From positions 13,550 to 77,549 of the forward strand of contig JAFGCW010000082.1 in assembly GCA_016932435.1 (NCBI GenBank): DNA of 64,000 bases, in the 5' to 3' direction. This document shows positions 35,115 through 43,956 of this stretch, piece by piece (position 1 is the stretch's first letter; every line of letters starts with the position of its first letter). Made by a program: the position numbers and the translations under genes. A model generated the notes under the pieces. That model was not told the DNA's origin. It searched no databases and was given only the letters and a program-made list of their open reading frames with translations. The stretch comes from Dehalococcoidales bacterium (GTDB lineage: Bacteria; Chloroflexota; Dehalococcoidia; Dehalococcoidales; UBA2162).

Positions 35115-36146
35115 ATGACCTTGGCGTCACTTCTGCTGACTGATCCTTCCCCGAATCTGCGATTGCTGGTCCTTCGAGAACTATTCCATCGCCCTTCTGA
35201 TGATGAGGAAGTCCTTGAACTGGGTGAAATACGTGAACAGGATCCCATTATTCAGGACTTACTTTCACTTCAGAATGTTGAAGGTTCCTTTCATTCAAGA
35301 GACGGAAGTCACGACGGGTGGTTTGATATCAAGACTACTTCCCAGGCACTACTAAGACTGGGATACCTGGGTTTCAGTCCTGATCTCCCTGCGATAAAAA
35401 AAGGTGCTGAATATCTTTTCTCATGCCAGATGAAGGACGGTTCATGGCCTATCCCGAAAACCAAAACTGAGGATGAAATGGGGGACACATACTCGATGAT
35501 ACCCCTTCAAACAGGCATACCTCTCCGGGGTCTGGCTGCCGCCGGATATGCTGAAGATCCCAGGGTGGAAAAAGGATACGAGTGGCTGATGCAACAAAGT
35601 TTACCTGATGGTGGCTGGCCTTCCGGAGTGAAAGATGATCAGTATGTATTTCCCGCAGGATATCGCCGGTTACCTCATTCCAGGTATGGCTGCCGAACCA
35701 ACACATCTTTCGCGGTCAGTTCTCTTGCCCTTCATCCTCAACGTTGTATGTCTGCGGAATGCCGAAGAGGACTTGATCTACTACTCGCCCAGGATGCATT
35801 GCAGGCATCGAATCTCGGGCATGAAGTGGCAAAGATTGTGGGAGTTGAGAAGGATAGAGGGTTCTTTACTTATTTTGCCAGATACGATATTGCTTTCGTA
35901 CTTGATCTTTGCTGGAGAATCGGCGCGAGTCTGGAAGATGAGCGCGTAGCGAGTATGGTCAAGTTTGTAAGAGAATTATCGGGTGAATACGGGCTGTGGG
36001 AACATCCGACATTTCCTGAGGTATCGAGGTGGTTATCCTTCGATTTACTCCGGTCTTTATCATCGATAGACAGCGATACCGACTGGCTCAGCTTTGAACC
36101 TGTCACGCCGTTCCAGCCTTATCCAAAACAGCAAAGACGCTATTAA
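35115..36146 (+). CDS. Alpha/alpha-toroid (terpene cyclase/prenyltransferase-like) protein
   Basis: 343 residues. The N terminus (SPNLRLLVLRELFHRPSDDE) is followed by helical repeats with QW-like motifs: LLSLQNVEGSFH, FSCQMKDGSWPIP and LMQQSLPDGGWPSG. This pattern marks the alpha/alpha-barrel of squalene-hopene cyclases and prenyltransferases, but there is no DxDD catalytic motif, so a cyclase activity is not supported; a substrate-binding or scaffold role is possible. It follows the UvrA-like gene by 4 bp, implying co-translation. A second member lies at 54058-55095. Confidence 0.7.
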   Translation: MTLASLLLTDPSPNLRLLVLRELFHRPSDDEEVLELGEIREQDPIIQDLLSLQNVEGSFHSRDGSHDGWFDIKTTSQALLRLGYLGFSPDLPAIKKGAEYLFSCQMKDGSWPIPKTKTEDEMGDTYSMIPLQTGIPLRGLAAAGYAEDPRVEKGYEWLMQQSLPDGGWPSGVKDDQYVFPAGYRRLPHSRYGCRTNTSFAVSSLALHPQRCMSAECRRGLDLLLAQDALQASNLGHEVAKIVGVEKDRGFFTYFARYDIAFVLDLCWRIGASLEDERVASMVKFVRELSGEYGLWEHPTFPEVSRWLSFDLLRSLSSIDSDTDWLSFEPVTPFQPYPKQQRRY

Positions 36147-36250
36147 TCTACTAATAATTACTAGACAATATCAGATTGCCGTTGACATCGCCAATTCGAT
36201 TGAGAATAAACACCGAATATGATATACATACACTTTATGAAAATCTCTGA

Positions 36251-36279
36251 TTGAAGAATGCTGACATAGAGTGTACAAT
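36251..36279 (+). promoter_or_regulatory. Promoter of the small HEAT-like gene
   Basis: TTGAAG (36251-36256), a 17-base spacer and TACAAT (36274-36279), 50 bases before the GTG start at 36329. Confidence 0.6.
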
Positions 36280-36328
36280 ACTGAAAGACACCTTTGTGAA
36301 ACATCCATAAATCTCTGGAGGTGAGATA

Positions 36329-36553
36329 GTGAACGATGAGCGTTCTGATGAACTTAGAGACCTCGTTGCTGCTGCAACCAATTTGAATTTTCCCGGTAAA
36401 TTAAGAACAGATGCAACCGAATCAATCGGCAGGATGGGTACCCATGAAGCCCTCCTTGCTCTTCTTGATATGGCCGGTAACGATCAGCTTCCCAAGAAAG
36501 AAAGAGAATTGATAATTAAACTGGCCAGTAATCTTATCAAGGCCGGATTTTAA
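36329..36553 (+). CDS. Small HEAT-repeat-like protein
   Basis: 74 residues, all helical. One HEAT-like unit can be read: KLRTDATESIGRMGTHEALLALL, then a second helix pair. It starts at GTG behind TGGAGGTGAG, a strong ribosome site, and has its own promoter, so it is likely a real gene. It precedes the YchF-like GTPase by 45 bp and may be in the same transcript. No function can be given. Confidence 0.65.
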   Translation: MNDERSDELRDLVAAATNLNFPGKLRTDATESIGRMGTHEALLALLDMAGNDQLPKKERELIIKLASNLIKAGF

Positions 36554-36598
36554 GTTCCCTCTAACATCCTCCATTTCGATAATTAAAGGTTTTTACAC

Positions 36599-37693
36599 GT
36601 GGATATTGGCATCATCGGACTCCCGCAAAGCGGGAGGACCACCGTTTTTAACGCACTCACGGAAGGTGGAAGTAGCGGTCGTACAACCGCAGGTACGGCC
36701 GCACATATTGGCACGGCATTCGTCCCTGAACCACGTTTGACTGTCCTGACCGAGATATTTCACCCGGCCAAGACGACTCACGCATCTGTCACGTATATTG
36801 ATATCGGAGCATCTATCAAGGATATTGCGCAGGACAAAGGAATAGAAGGTAAACTCCTTAACCAGCTCAGCCAGGTGGATGCACTTATTAACGTTGTCAG
36901 ATCGTTTAAAAAGGAATCCGTTCCTCACATCGAGGGAAGCCTTGATGCCGACCGTGATATTACTAACATGAATCTGGAACTTACATTTTCAGACCTGACC
37001 ATACTTACAAGAAAACTTGAAAGACTCGAAGATACTCTGAAAAGCGCAAAACCGGCGGAACGTACCGGTCTTCTCAGAGAACAGGAGATCATAAGCAAGA
37101 TCAGAGCTAACCTTGAGCAAGATATACCAGTCAGGAATATGACACTGACCGTTGAAGAGAAAAAGGCTTTGTCCGGATATGGTCTATTATCCGCCAAACC
37201 TCTGCTGATAGCGGTAAACATCGGTGAAGATCAGTTACACGAAACAGAAAAGATTCTTGCGGAACTGGATGCGAAATATACGGGTCATAAGCAGGCTGTC
37301 ATGGCGATATGCGGTGAACTCGAGATGGAATTGACCCAATTGGACGGAAAAGCCTCCGAGGAGTTCCGAAATGAATACGGACTGACAGAATCCGGAGCCG
37401 ACAGGATAATCAGGCTTTCATACTCGTTACTTGGCCTTGTATCTTTTTTCACAACCGGCTCGGATGAGGTAAAGGCCTGGTCTGTTAACGAAGGGACTGA
37501 AGCTGTTAAAGCCGCCGGTAAAATTCACTCTGATATTGAAAAGGGATTTATCCGGGCAGAAGTTATTGGCTATGATGACTTTATTAAGTGTGGAAGCATG
37601 GCTGAGGCAAAGAAGCAGGGATTGTTACGACTGGAAGGCAAAACCTACATAGTAAAAGACGGCGACTTAATTACTGTATTATTTAACGTGTAG
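36599..37693 (+). CDS. YchF/Obg-like GTPase with altered P-loop
   Basis: 364 residues, the length and order of YchF/OLA1: G domain, coiled-coil insertion (about 120-190) and a C-terminal TGS domain (about 280-364: VKAWSVNEGT, HSDIEKGFIRAEVI, YIVKDGDLITVLFNV). The P-loop is GLPQSGRTT (7-15) in place of GLPNVGKST: the essential Lys is Arg and the Asn is Gln. The G3 region YIDIGASIKD and the nucleotide-specificity motif (VNIGED) also differ from consensus. It starts at GTG. Binding of ATP/GTP may be weak or changed; it could be a second, specialised YchF. Confidence 0.85.
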   Translation: MDIGIIGLPQSGRTTVFNALTEGGSSGRTTAGTAAHIGTAFVPEPRLTVLTEIFHPAKTTHASVTYIDIGASIKDIAQDKGIEGKLLNQLSQVDALINVVRSFKKESVPHIEGSLDADRDITNMNLELTFSDLTILTRKLERLEDTLKSAKPAERTGLLREQEIISKIRANLEQDIPVRNMTLTVEEKKALSGYGLLSAKPLLIAVNIGEDQLHETEKILAELDAKYTGHKQAVMAICGELEMELTQLDGKASEEFRNEYGLTESGADRIIRLSYSLLGLVSFFTTGSDEVKAWSVNEGTEAVKAAGKIHSDIEKGFIRAEVIGYDDFIKCGSMAEAKKQGLLRLEGKTYIVKDGDLITVLFNV

Positions 37694-37723
37694 GAAATCG
37701 ATGAGACGGTTGCCGGAATTCCG

Positions 37724-38545
37724 CTATTCCGGACTATTATCTTCACCAACGATACCGTTGCGAGTTCCGCCTGCCTGTAAAAGGACGGTCGGGCGACCGT
37801 TTACCGGGTGAGTGTAGACACAATTATCGGTACCATAGACTTCCCTGATATTGTCGGTGGTGATCACTTCTTCGGGCGTACCATGAGCATGGACCTGGCC
37901 TGTCTTTATGAGTACAAGCCTGTCACAGTACTGCGCAGCCAGATTCAGGTCATGGAGAGTGATTATTACTGTAAGGTGGTTTCGGGTGCATAAGCTCTTT
38001 ATCAGGTCCAGAATCTCAAGCTGGTGGTTTATATCAAGGTTTGCCGTCGGTTCATCGAGGAGAATTACCTCTGTCTGCTGTGCCAGAGCACGGGCAATAA
38101 CGATACGCTGGATCTCGCCGCCGGACAACTCGCCTATCCTGCGTTCGGCAAAGGAAAGAGTAGCGGTCCGTTCCATCGCCCGGTAGGTTATCTCCATATC
38201 ATTTTCACTTTCATATCTGAGCAAGCCGAGATGTGGGTTTCTCCCCATAAGGACTATCTCGAACGCCGAAAACGAACTGGGAAGAATAGGTGTCTGGGGA
38301 ACGACCGCCACGAGACGGGCTAACTCGGAACGCTGTATTGAAGAAATATCTTTACCATCGAGTATAACACGACCTGAGCGAGGTGCGATCACGTGACTTA
38401 TAGCCTTTATTAAAGTAGATTTTCCTGAACCGTTCGGCCCGATAAGTCCCAGTATTTCGCCTTTGTCTACTCCGAACGACATATCGTCGATAACGGTTGT
38501 TTTACCGTATGCCAGGGTCAGGTTGTTTACTTCAAGTTTTACCAT
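37724..38545 (-). CDS. btuD: ABC importer ATP-binding protein (FecE/BtuD type)
   Basis: 273 residues. Walker A GLIGPNGSGKST, Q-loop VVPQTPIL, signature LSGGEIQRIVIARAL, Walker B VILLDEPTANLD and the H-loop His in ITLHDLN are intact. Third gene of a minus-strand importer operon after the binding protein and permease, 10 bp after the permease. The cobalamin riboswitch upstream of the operon makes corrinoid the likely substrate, although the same family moves iron-siderophores and haem. Confidence 0.9.
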   Translation of the reverse strand: MVKLEVNNLTLAYGKTTVIDDMSFGVDKGEILGLIGPNGSGKSTLIKAISHVIAPRSGRVILDGKDISSIQRSELARLVAVVPQTPILPSSFSAFEIVLMGRNPHLGLLRYESENDMEITYRAMERTATLSFAERRIGELSGGEIQRIVIARALAQQTEVILLDEPTANLDINHQLEILDLIKSLCTRNHLTVIITLHDLNLAAQYCDRLVLIKTGQVHAHGTPEEVITTDNIREVYGTDNCVYTHPVNGRPTVLLQAGGTRNGIVGEDNSPE

Positions 38546-38555
38546 ATCATTTACT

Positions 38556-39644
38556 CTAAAAATATATGATTCCCTTTCGCCGTCTCAGAAGGTACAGGAA
38601 GAACGGGACACCACAGATTGCGGTGATTATTCCTATCGGTATCTCGGTCGGCGCCATAACAGTCCTCGCAATGAGGTCGGCAAGTATAAGGAATATTGCC
38701 CCGCTGAGAACGGATAACGGCAGAAGAAATCGGTGATCCGGACCCCAGATAAGCCGGACAACATGAGGAATGATAATACCGACGAAACCGATCGTACCAA
38801 CAAAAGAAACAGCAGCGGCGGTAATTAGAGTAGAAGCTACAAGGAGAATAAGTTTGGTTCTCTCGACATTAATACCAAGCTGTTTTGCCTGTTCTTCATC
38901 GAGCTGCATCACATTCAAAGAACGACTGTATAATAAAATTACTATTATGCCGGCTGCTATATACGGGAGGACAATTCCTACCTCCGACCAGTCTGTCATA
39001 GAGAAGCTTCCCATCACCCAGAATATTATCGGATGTATCTTGTCGCCGCTGATGATAACAAGGTAAGAGTATATTGCTCCCCATAAAGCTCCCAGGGCAA
39101 CACCAGCAAGTATCAGAGTCGTTACCGGTACTGTTTTGCCTACCCTTGCCAAAATATAGACTACAGCCACGCTGACGACTGCCCCGGTGAAAGCCAGTAA
39201 TGGAATTATACTAAAACCCATCATGCTGAACTCTATTGGCAGAAGGAAACCTATCACTGCACCCAGAGCTGCTCCCTGTGCTGCACCGATAAGGTAAGGA
39301 TCAGCAAGGGGATTCCGGAACAATCCCTGATAGGTAGCACCGGCTACGGACAGTGCAGCGCCAATTAGTCCTGCCAAAACAATCCTGGGCAGACGAATGT
39401 TGAGAAGAATGGTTTCGGTGCTATTATTCCAGTCTGGTAAAAAGTCGACAAACGGAAGCTGTGAAAAGAGAATACGCAAAGTTGTGAGGATCGGAATCTT
39501 GACGCTGCCGATGGTGGTGGCAACCACCGCAACCACAATAACAGCCATACAGAGTCCTATAATCGCATAAATACGACTGCGCCAGTGCGGACGGATATTT
39601 CTTAACTGCCCGGATAGATTCTCACGGGCTTCATTTATCGACAT
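38556..39644 (-). CDS. btuC: ABC importer permease (FecCD/BtuC type)
   Basis: 362 residues with about ten membrane helices, full length for BtuC. Family motifs: LRLPRIVLAGLIGAALSVAGATYQGLFRNPLADP split over two segments, the coupling region with LGINVERTK, and GTIGFVGIIIPHVVRL followed by GPDHRFLLP. It lies 29 bp after the binding-protein gene. It forms the homodimeric channel for the substrate delivered by the lipoprotein. Confidence 0.92.
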   Translation of the reverse strand: MSINEARENLSGQLRNIRPHWRSRIYAIIGLCMAVIVVAVVATTIGSVKIPILTTLRILFSQLPFVDFLPDWNNSTETILLNIRLPRIVLAGLIGAALSVAGATYQGLFRNPLADPYLIGAAQGAALGAVIGFLLPIEFSMMGFSIIPLLAFTGAVVSVAVVYILARVGKTVPVTTLILAGVALGALWGAIYSYLVIISGDKIHPIIFWVMGSFSMTDWSEVGIVLPYIAAGIIVILLYSRSLNVMQLDEEQAKQLGINVERTKLILLVASTLITAAAVSFVGTIGFVGIIIPHVVRLIWGPDHRFLLPLSVLSGAIFLILADLIARTVMAPTEIPIGIITAICGVPFFLYLLRRRKGIIYF

Positions 39645-39673
39645 CTTTTATTACTTATAAATACTCTTACTAC

Positions 39674-40615
39674 TTAATCATACAATTCCGGATGAATCAT
39701 AGCTGCCAGCTGTTCAAGACCATCTATCATCCTTTCGGTAGGTCTACCAACAAGATCCGTATTGATTTCATATATCCTGTTATTCTTTCGTGCTTCTGAA
39801 TCTTCCAGCCTGGATTCGGTTTTAGCGAATGTGAAAGGAGCATCGTCTCCTTCTCCCATCCCGCTTCCTGCTATGATTACCTGAAGATCAGCCTCAACCA
39901 GAGTTTCAAGGTCTATTGTCGGATATCCTACGGTATCAGCAAATATATTGGTGCCACCTGCTTTTTCTATTAACTCATGTATCCTTGTATCCCCACCTGC
40001 CGTCATTAGTGGTTCGTGCCACATTACATAAAATACGCGAGGTTTCTGGTCGACTGTGAGTTCTTCAGTTTTGTCGGTTACTGCCTTGATTCGTGCTGAC
40101 ATACTGTTTACTATCTCAGCAGCCTTTTTACTTGTACCGGTGACTTCACCAATAATAGTGTAAGAATCAAGTACCTCGTCAAGAGTTCTCGGATCGATTA
40201 CGACAACGGTCATTCCGTAGTTTTCAAGAGAAGGAAGAATTTCGTCAACGTGCATAGTGCTTGTAATAAAGATTACATCCGGATCTGCTGCAAGTATCTT
40301 TTCAATGTCCGCATCAGCAAAACCAGCTACCTTTGGTTTTTCCTTTGCTTCTTCGGGATAATCGCAGAATTCTGTTACCCCGACCAACTTATCGCCGAGA
40401 CCCAGCGCAAAGATAATTTCCGTATTACTGGGAGCGAGAGAAATTATCTTCTCTGGAATACCTTCCAGTGATACTGTTCTTCCGATCATATCGGTAACTT
40501 CAATCGTTGTTACCTTTTCCTCTTCTGGTTCTGAGGAATTACATGCTGCGAATACACCGGTCGACAGCACAAGAACTATGACAAACGCCACCACCTGCCA
40601 GACTCTGTTTTTCAT
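39674..40615 (-). CDS. btuF: Corrinoid/iron-chelate-binding lipoprotein (BtuF-like)
   Basis: 313 residues from the ATG at 40615, preceded by GGAGGGAATA; an earlier in-frame start lies inside the riboswitch and is not credible. A lipoprotein signal peptide ends at a FAAC lipobox. Two lobes follow, starting with the class III motif RTVSLEGIPEKIISLAPSNTEI in part, then LGLGDKLVGVTEFCDYP and VGYPTIDLETLVEADLQVII. The long linker helix is typical of BtuF/FhuD. It captures the ligand outside the membrane. Controlled by the cobalamin riboswitch upstream. Confidence 0.9.
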   Translation of the reverse strand: MKNRVWQVVAFVIVLVLSTGVFAACNSSEPEEEKVTTIEVTDMIGRTVSLEGIPEKIISLAPSNTEIIFALGLGDKLVGVTEFCDYPEEAKEKPKVAGFADADIEKILAADPDVIFITSTMHVDEILPSLENYGMTVVVIDPRTLDEVLDSYTIIGEVTGTSKKAAEIVNSMSARIKAVTDKTEELTVDQKPRVFYVMWHEPLMTAGGDTRIHELIEKAGGTNIFADTVGYPTIDLETLVEADLQVIIAGSGMGEGDDAPFTFAKTESRLEDSEARKNNRIYEINTDLVGRPTERMIDGLEQLAAMIHPELYD

Positions 40616-40689
40616 TATTCCCTCCATTATTGTTACATAAAATATCCCATTTCCTATTTGGGCAGAGGGGATTCTTTTTCCAATAAAAA

Positions 40690-40862
40690 TCCCTACCTCT
40701 CCCCGCGGAGAAATGTAGGTCACACAGGGGCTGGCGTTCTGACTTATCCGCCTAAGGCGGGATTACAGCGGCGCGGCCGTTCCGGATTTTCACCGGATTG
40801 CTCTCCAGTTAGGCCCTTACTCTCGTTCGGGCGCCCCGTTTGCCTTTTCATTTTTATCAAGT
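40690..40862 (-). promoter_or_regulatory. Cobalamin riboswitch
   Basis: Read on the minus strand, the core elements come in order: AATCCGGTGAAAATCCGGAA (the conserved GGTG-AATCC hairpin), CGCCGCTGTAATCCC (the ACTGT-type segment) and AAGTCAGAACGCCAGCCCC (the B12-box region GTCAG-A-GCCAGCC). It lies 75 bases before btuF. The ligand is adenosyl- or methylcobalamin or a related corrinoid; binding lowers expression of the importer. Confidence 0.93.
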
Positions 40863-40997
40863 ACAGATGACTATAATCAAGTATACAATAGTTTCTATTG
40901 CTGCACAATACCCAGTAGAAAGAATTTTTTATTTTTGGTATAGTGTAATACATTAGTTCTCTAGAGAGATAGAAAGAGAATAAAACCCATCAATACA

Positions 40998-41552
40998 ATG
41001 CAGGAAAAAGACTCGAAAAATGCAACCGGTGGATACCGGAATCGATATCCGGTCGCTACGCTAATCATTTCAAATTTTGTGCCTCTGGCTATCTATGGTA
41101 TCGGGGCATATATAATGTTCTGGGTTGGCATGGCCAGTTTGGCGATGTACCTTGCCTTTATAATCATACTGGAAATACTCCTTTATACAAGAAGTTGTAA
41201 AAATTGCTATTATTACGGAAAATTATGCGCATTCGGAAAAGGGAAAATTGCCTGTTTGATAACGAAACAAGGTAATCCCGATATTTTCGCTAAAAAACCG
41301 GTATCGTGGAAATCTATAATTCCCGATTTGTTAGTTACAGTGATACCCATGATTACAGCTGTTGTGCTGATGATTATCGATTTTCACTGGATACTGCCGG
41401 TATTGCTGGTTTTATTGATCCTGCTTTCTTCAGCCGGTAACAGTTACGTCCGGGGTACTCTTGCCTGTAAATACTGCAGGCAGAGAGAACTCGGATGCCC
41501 GGCTCAAAAGCTGTTCATCAAGGATAAACCCGCCAACGAACCAACTTCATAA
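40998..41552 (+). CDS. Cysteine-rich membrane protein of unknown function
   Basis: 184 residues with two pairs of membrane helices (about 22-45, 45-65 and 108-128, 130-148). Between them is a Cys-rich loop: RSCKNCYYYGKLCAFGKGKI, and after the last helix a second one, CKYCRQRELGCPAQ. Both could bind metal or Fe-S at the same membrane face. The family is seen in anaerobes but has no known role as far as I can tell. There is no clear ribosome site before the ATG. It converges with the small cytochrome-like gene. Confidence 0.6.
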   Translation: MQEKDSKNATGGYRNRYPVATLIISNFVPLAIYGIGAYIMFWVGMASLAMYLAFIIILEILLYTRSCKNCYYYGKLCAFGKGKIACLITKQGNPDIFAKKPVSWKSIIPDLLVTVIPMITAVVLMIIDFHWILPVLLVLLILLSSAGNSYVRGTLACKYCRQRELGCPAQKLFIKDKPANEPTS

Positions 41553-41574
41553 ATACTGAGATTAATAGTTACTA

Positions 41575-41820
41575 TCAGTTCTTTCTGGGGAAACTAAGCC
41601 ACTTTTTCCCGAATGTCAGCATAATATGGAGTCCAAGCAGGATAAGAAATGGTATCCAGGTTATGGTATGGACCTTGAAAGCAACAGGTTTTGATAATAT
41701 TCCAAAGGTAATAGTCTCAATGACTCTGAAATACGCAATACCGAATCCTGATATCAATAGGACTATTACCGCAGTCAGCAATGACCAGTGAACTATTTTT
41801 TTAAACAAGCGTCGGTTCAT
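41575..41820 (-). CDS. Two-helix membrane protein, cytochrome b-like
   Basis: 81 residues with two membrane helices, each carrying His (KKIVHWSLL; FKVHTITWI and LGLHIMLTF). The His pattern in HWS and GLH resembles half of a four-helix cytochrome b. It follows a sulfite-oxidase-fold lipoprotein gene by 6 bp, so it may be its membrane electron partner, in the way MsrQ serves MsrP, possibly as a homodimer. Confidence 0.6.
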   Translation of the reverse strand: MNRRLFKKIVHWSLLTAVIVLLISGFGIAYFRVIETITFGILSKPVAFKVHTITWIPFLILLGLHIMLTFGKKWLSFPRKN

Positions 41821-41826
41821 AGATTC

Positions 41827-42501
41827 CTAGTCGAAGAAGGATTTATCAAGATCACCATCATTGGAATATCCGCGGCTTTCCCAGTATCCTTCATAGTCGG
41901 TTCTGTCGGATAGTTCGATATCGGTTATCCATTTTATCCACTTGTAGCCCCATTTACTCTCGGCAACAAGCTGGAATGGATACCCTCTCTCAGGCGGTAG
42001 ATCGATATCGTTCATCTTATAAGCAACGATAATATCATTATCCATGATGTATTCGATAGGAAACGAAGTAGAATATCCATCGTAGGCAAATAGTATCACC
42101 GTTTTTACGTCTGGAGATGGATTTGCATCGTTAATCAAGTCTCTCAGCAGGAATCCTTCCCAGACAATAGTAGCACTCCAGCCTTCCACACAATCAAGAG
42201 TAACAATTTTCGTATAAGGCTGGTATGTATTGATCACTTCATCGTAGGTATATGTCAGTGGAGTCTCGATAAGTCCACCAACATCGAGGGTATATTCCTC
42301 TATATCTACATGCTGGGGACCACCAATGGAATTCTCCCTGAAATCATTGACGGATGACAGCTTCTCACCCTGGTATTCTCTGATTTCAACCGACTCCAGG
42401 TTTTCAGTCTCGCCGGTATCATTCCCGGCACAACTGACATGGAACATTAGCAGAGCAGTCAAGCCTACTATGGTTAATATCCCGGTCTTCCACCTTTTCA
42501 T
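41827..42501 (-). CDS. Sulfite-oxidase-fold molybdopterin lipoprotein (MsrP/YedY-like)
   Basis: 224 residues. A lipoprotein signal ends at HVSC. The rest is the oxidoreductase molybdopterin-binding domain: EYTLDVGGLIETPLTYTYDE, the Mo-ligand Cys in VTLDCVEGWSATIVWEG, LPPERGYPFQLVAESKWGYK and WIKWITDIELSD. It should act outside the cytoplasmic membrane. There is no Tat motif: the signal is of the Sec lipoprotein type, which is unexpected for a cofactor-loaded enzyme. Ribosome site AGGTGGTGG before the ATG. Substrate unknown. Confidence 0.85.
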   Translation of the reverse strand: MKRWKTGILTIVGLTALLMFHVSCAGNDTGETENLESVEIREYQGEKLSSVNDFRENSIGGPQHVDIEEYTLDVGGLIETPLTYTYDEVINTYQPYTKIVTLDCVEGWSATIVWEGFLLRDLINDANPSPDVKTVILFAYDGYSTSFPIEYIMDNDIIVAYKMNDIDLPPERGYPFQLVAESKWGYKWIKWITDIELSDRTDYEGYWESRGYSNDGDLDKSFFD

Positions 42502-42603
42502 CCACCACCTCCAGATTACTAATATAAAACCAGCTTCATTGTATCCCGGAATATATTCACAGGTAAGCGACTTATATCTCTTTCATAGCGAAGCGAGGAG
42601 ATC

Positions 42604-43044
42604 CTATCGTTTTTGAGATAATTCTATAACTATGTTGGATACCCCGAGATCGACGTAGGCAACTCCACCTCCACCGGGAAATTTTGCCCTCAGTAATACT
42701 TCTACGCCCTTATCGGTAAGTTCCTTCACCGTTTTCTCAAGATCGTCCACCTGATACATCACATGTTGAATTCCTTCACCTTTCGTCTCAAGGAATTCTT
42801 TATGTGGAGATTCTCCTTCAAGCGGCTGGATCAACTCTAGTTGTACATTGCCCATCTGTGTACCGCGGATGTCGAACTCCGCGTACATTCTTTTTTCCCT
42901 GAAATATTCTTCTCTTTCCGGCGGTAATGGCATTTTATTGAATGGACCGATACCAAGTTCACCCAGACGTTCCACCACTTTTTCTACGTCTTTTACAACT
43001 ACTCCTACTTGTGTTAACACCCAGTTTTCCGTCCTGTTTTCCAT
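42604..43044 (-). CDS. Glyoxalase/VOC protein, methylmalonyl-CoA epimerase-like
   Basis: 146 residues with two beta-alpha-beta-beta-beta units (about 8-70 and 75-143). LTQVGVVVKDVEKVVERL, a Gln-Leu-Glu-Leu-Ile-Gln metal-side strand (NVQLELIQPL), EGIQHVMYQVDDLE and the final Glu in NIVIELSQ supply the His/Gln/His/Glu-type ligands. This pattern is close to methylmalonyl-CoA epimerase, and CoA-metabolism genes follow across the divergent promoter region. GGAAGAGACG precedes the ATG. Confidence 0.82.
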   Translation of the reverse strand: MENRTENWVLTQVGVVVKDVEKVVERLGELGIGPFNKMPLPPEREEYFREKRMYAEFDIRGTQMGNVQLELIQPLEGESPHKEFLETKGEGIQHVMYQVDDLEKTVKELTDKGVEVLLRAKFPGGGGVAYVDLGVSNIVIELSQKR

Positions 43045-43206
43045 CGTCTCTTCCTTCCTGAATGATGTGATTTTTTACCACCTCCCAGCGGTAGTTTCAG
43101 GAATTATAAACACTAATACAATCGATAAGCAAATTTGACTTTGGTTAACGAAAATGTAATTATATTAGCGGAAATTACCCATTCTGGAAATGTATAAGGA
43201 GGTATT

Positions 43207-43956
43207 GTGATAAACAAAGTTTGCGAGAGCTACGATGAAGCGGTAGCCGATGTCTTTGAAGGAGCTGTCATACTCATCGGCGGTTTCGGTCCGGCTAACG
43301 GTACTCCAAGCAACTTGATACGCGCGCTTTATGCCAAGGGTACAAAAGGCTTGACTATCGTCATGAATACACCAGGTAACGGCAGACAGCCACTTCCGCC
43401 ACAATTCGCCAATATGCCGCAGCGTAAGAGTCCGCCGAATATTGATAATGGAGGACTCTTGATACAGAACCACCAGGTATCTAAAGTTATCACTGCGTTT
43501 CCCGGCAATCCTATGCCCGGTATGTCTTCCCCACTCCACGAGCAACGATTAGCCGGTGAACTAACAGTGGAAATGTGTCCGCAGGGGACAATGGCAGAAC
43601 GTATTAGAGCAGCCAGGGCTGGTATTCCGGCATTCTTTACTCCTACCGGTCCAGGTACACTTCTTGGGGAAGGCAAGGAAATAAGAGAGTTCAACGGCGT
43701 TCCTGCCTGTCTCGAATATGCACTGAAAGGTGATTTTTCTTTTGTCCGTGCGTACAAGGCGGACAGGCGTGGTAACCTGGTTTACCAGGGTACGTCACGA
43801 AACTTTAATGCAACAATGGCGGGGGCTTCTACCGTTACAATAGCCGAGGTAGATTACCTTGTAGATGTTGGTGAAATCGAACCTGAAGCAACCGCTACAC
43901 CTGGAATTTACGTCGACCGCGTTGTGGTCAGGAAAAATCCTGCGGAGGGTATATAA
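43207..43956 (+). CDS. CoA-transferase family I, subunit A
   Basis: 249 residues starting at GTG behind AAGGAGG. Family features: GGFGPANGTPSNLIRAL at the N terminus, and the CoA-site region AGIPAFFTPTGPGTLLGEGK. It pairs with subunit B, whose ATG directly follows the stop codon. Together they move CoA between acyl-CoA and a carboxylate such as acetate or succinate; the 3-oxoacid or glutaconate type cannot be told apart here. Confidence 0.92.
   Translation: MINKVCESYDEAVADVFEGAVILIGGFGPANGTPSNLIRALYAKGTKGLTIVMNTPGNGRQPLPPQFANMPQRKSPPNIDNGGLLIQNHQVSKVITAFPGNPMPGMSSPLHEQRLAGELTVEMCPQGTMAERIRAARAGIPAFFTPTGPGTLLGEGKEIREFNGVPACLEYALKGDFSFVRAYKADRRGNLVYQGTSRNFNATMAGASTVTIAEVDYLVDVGEIEPEATATPGIYVDRVVVRKNPAEGI

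Noticed and set aside
35115..36146. Squalene-hopene cyclase
   Set aside because: Only about half the cyclase length, with no DxDD acid motif; only the toroid repeats are shared.
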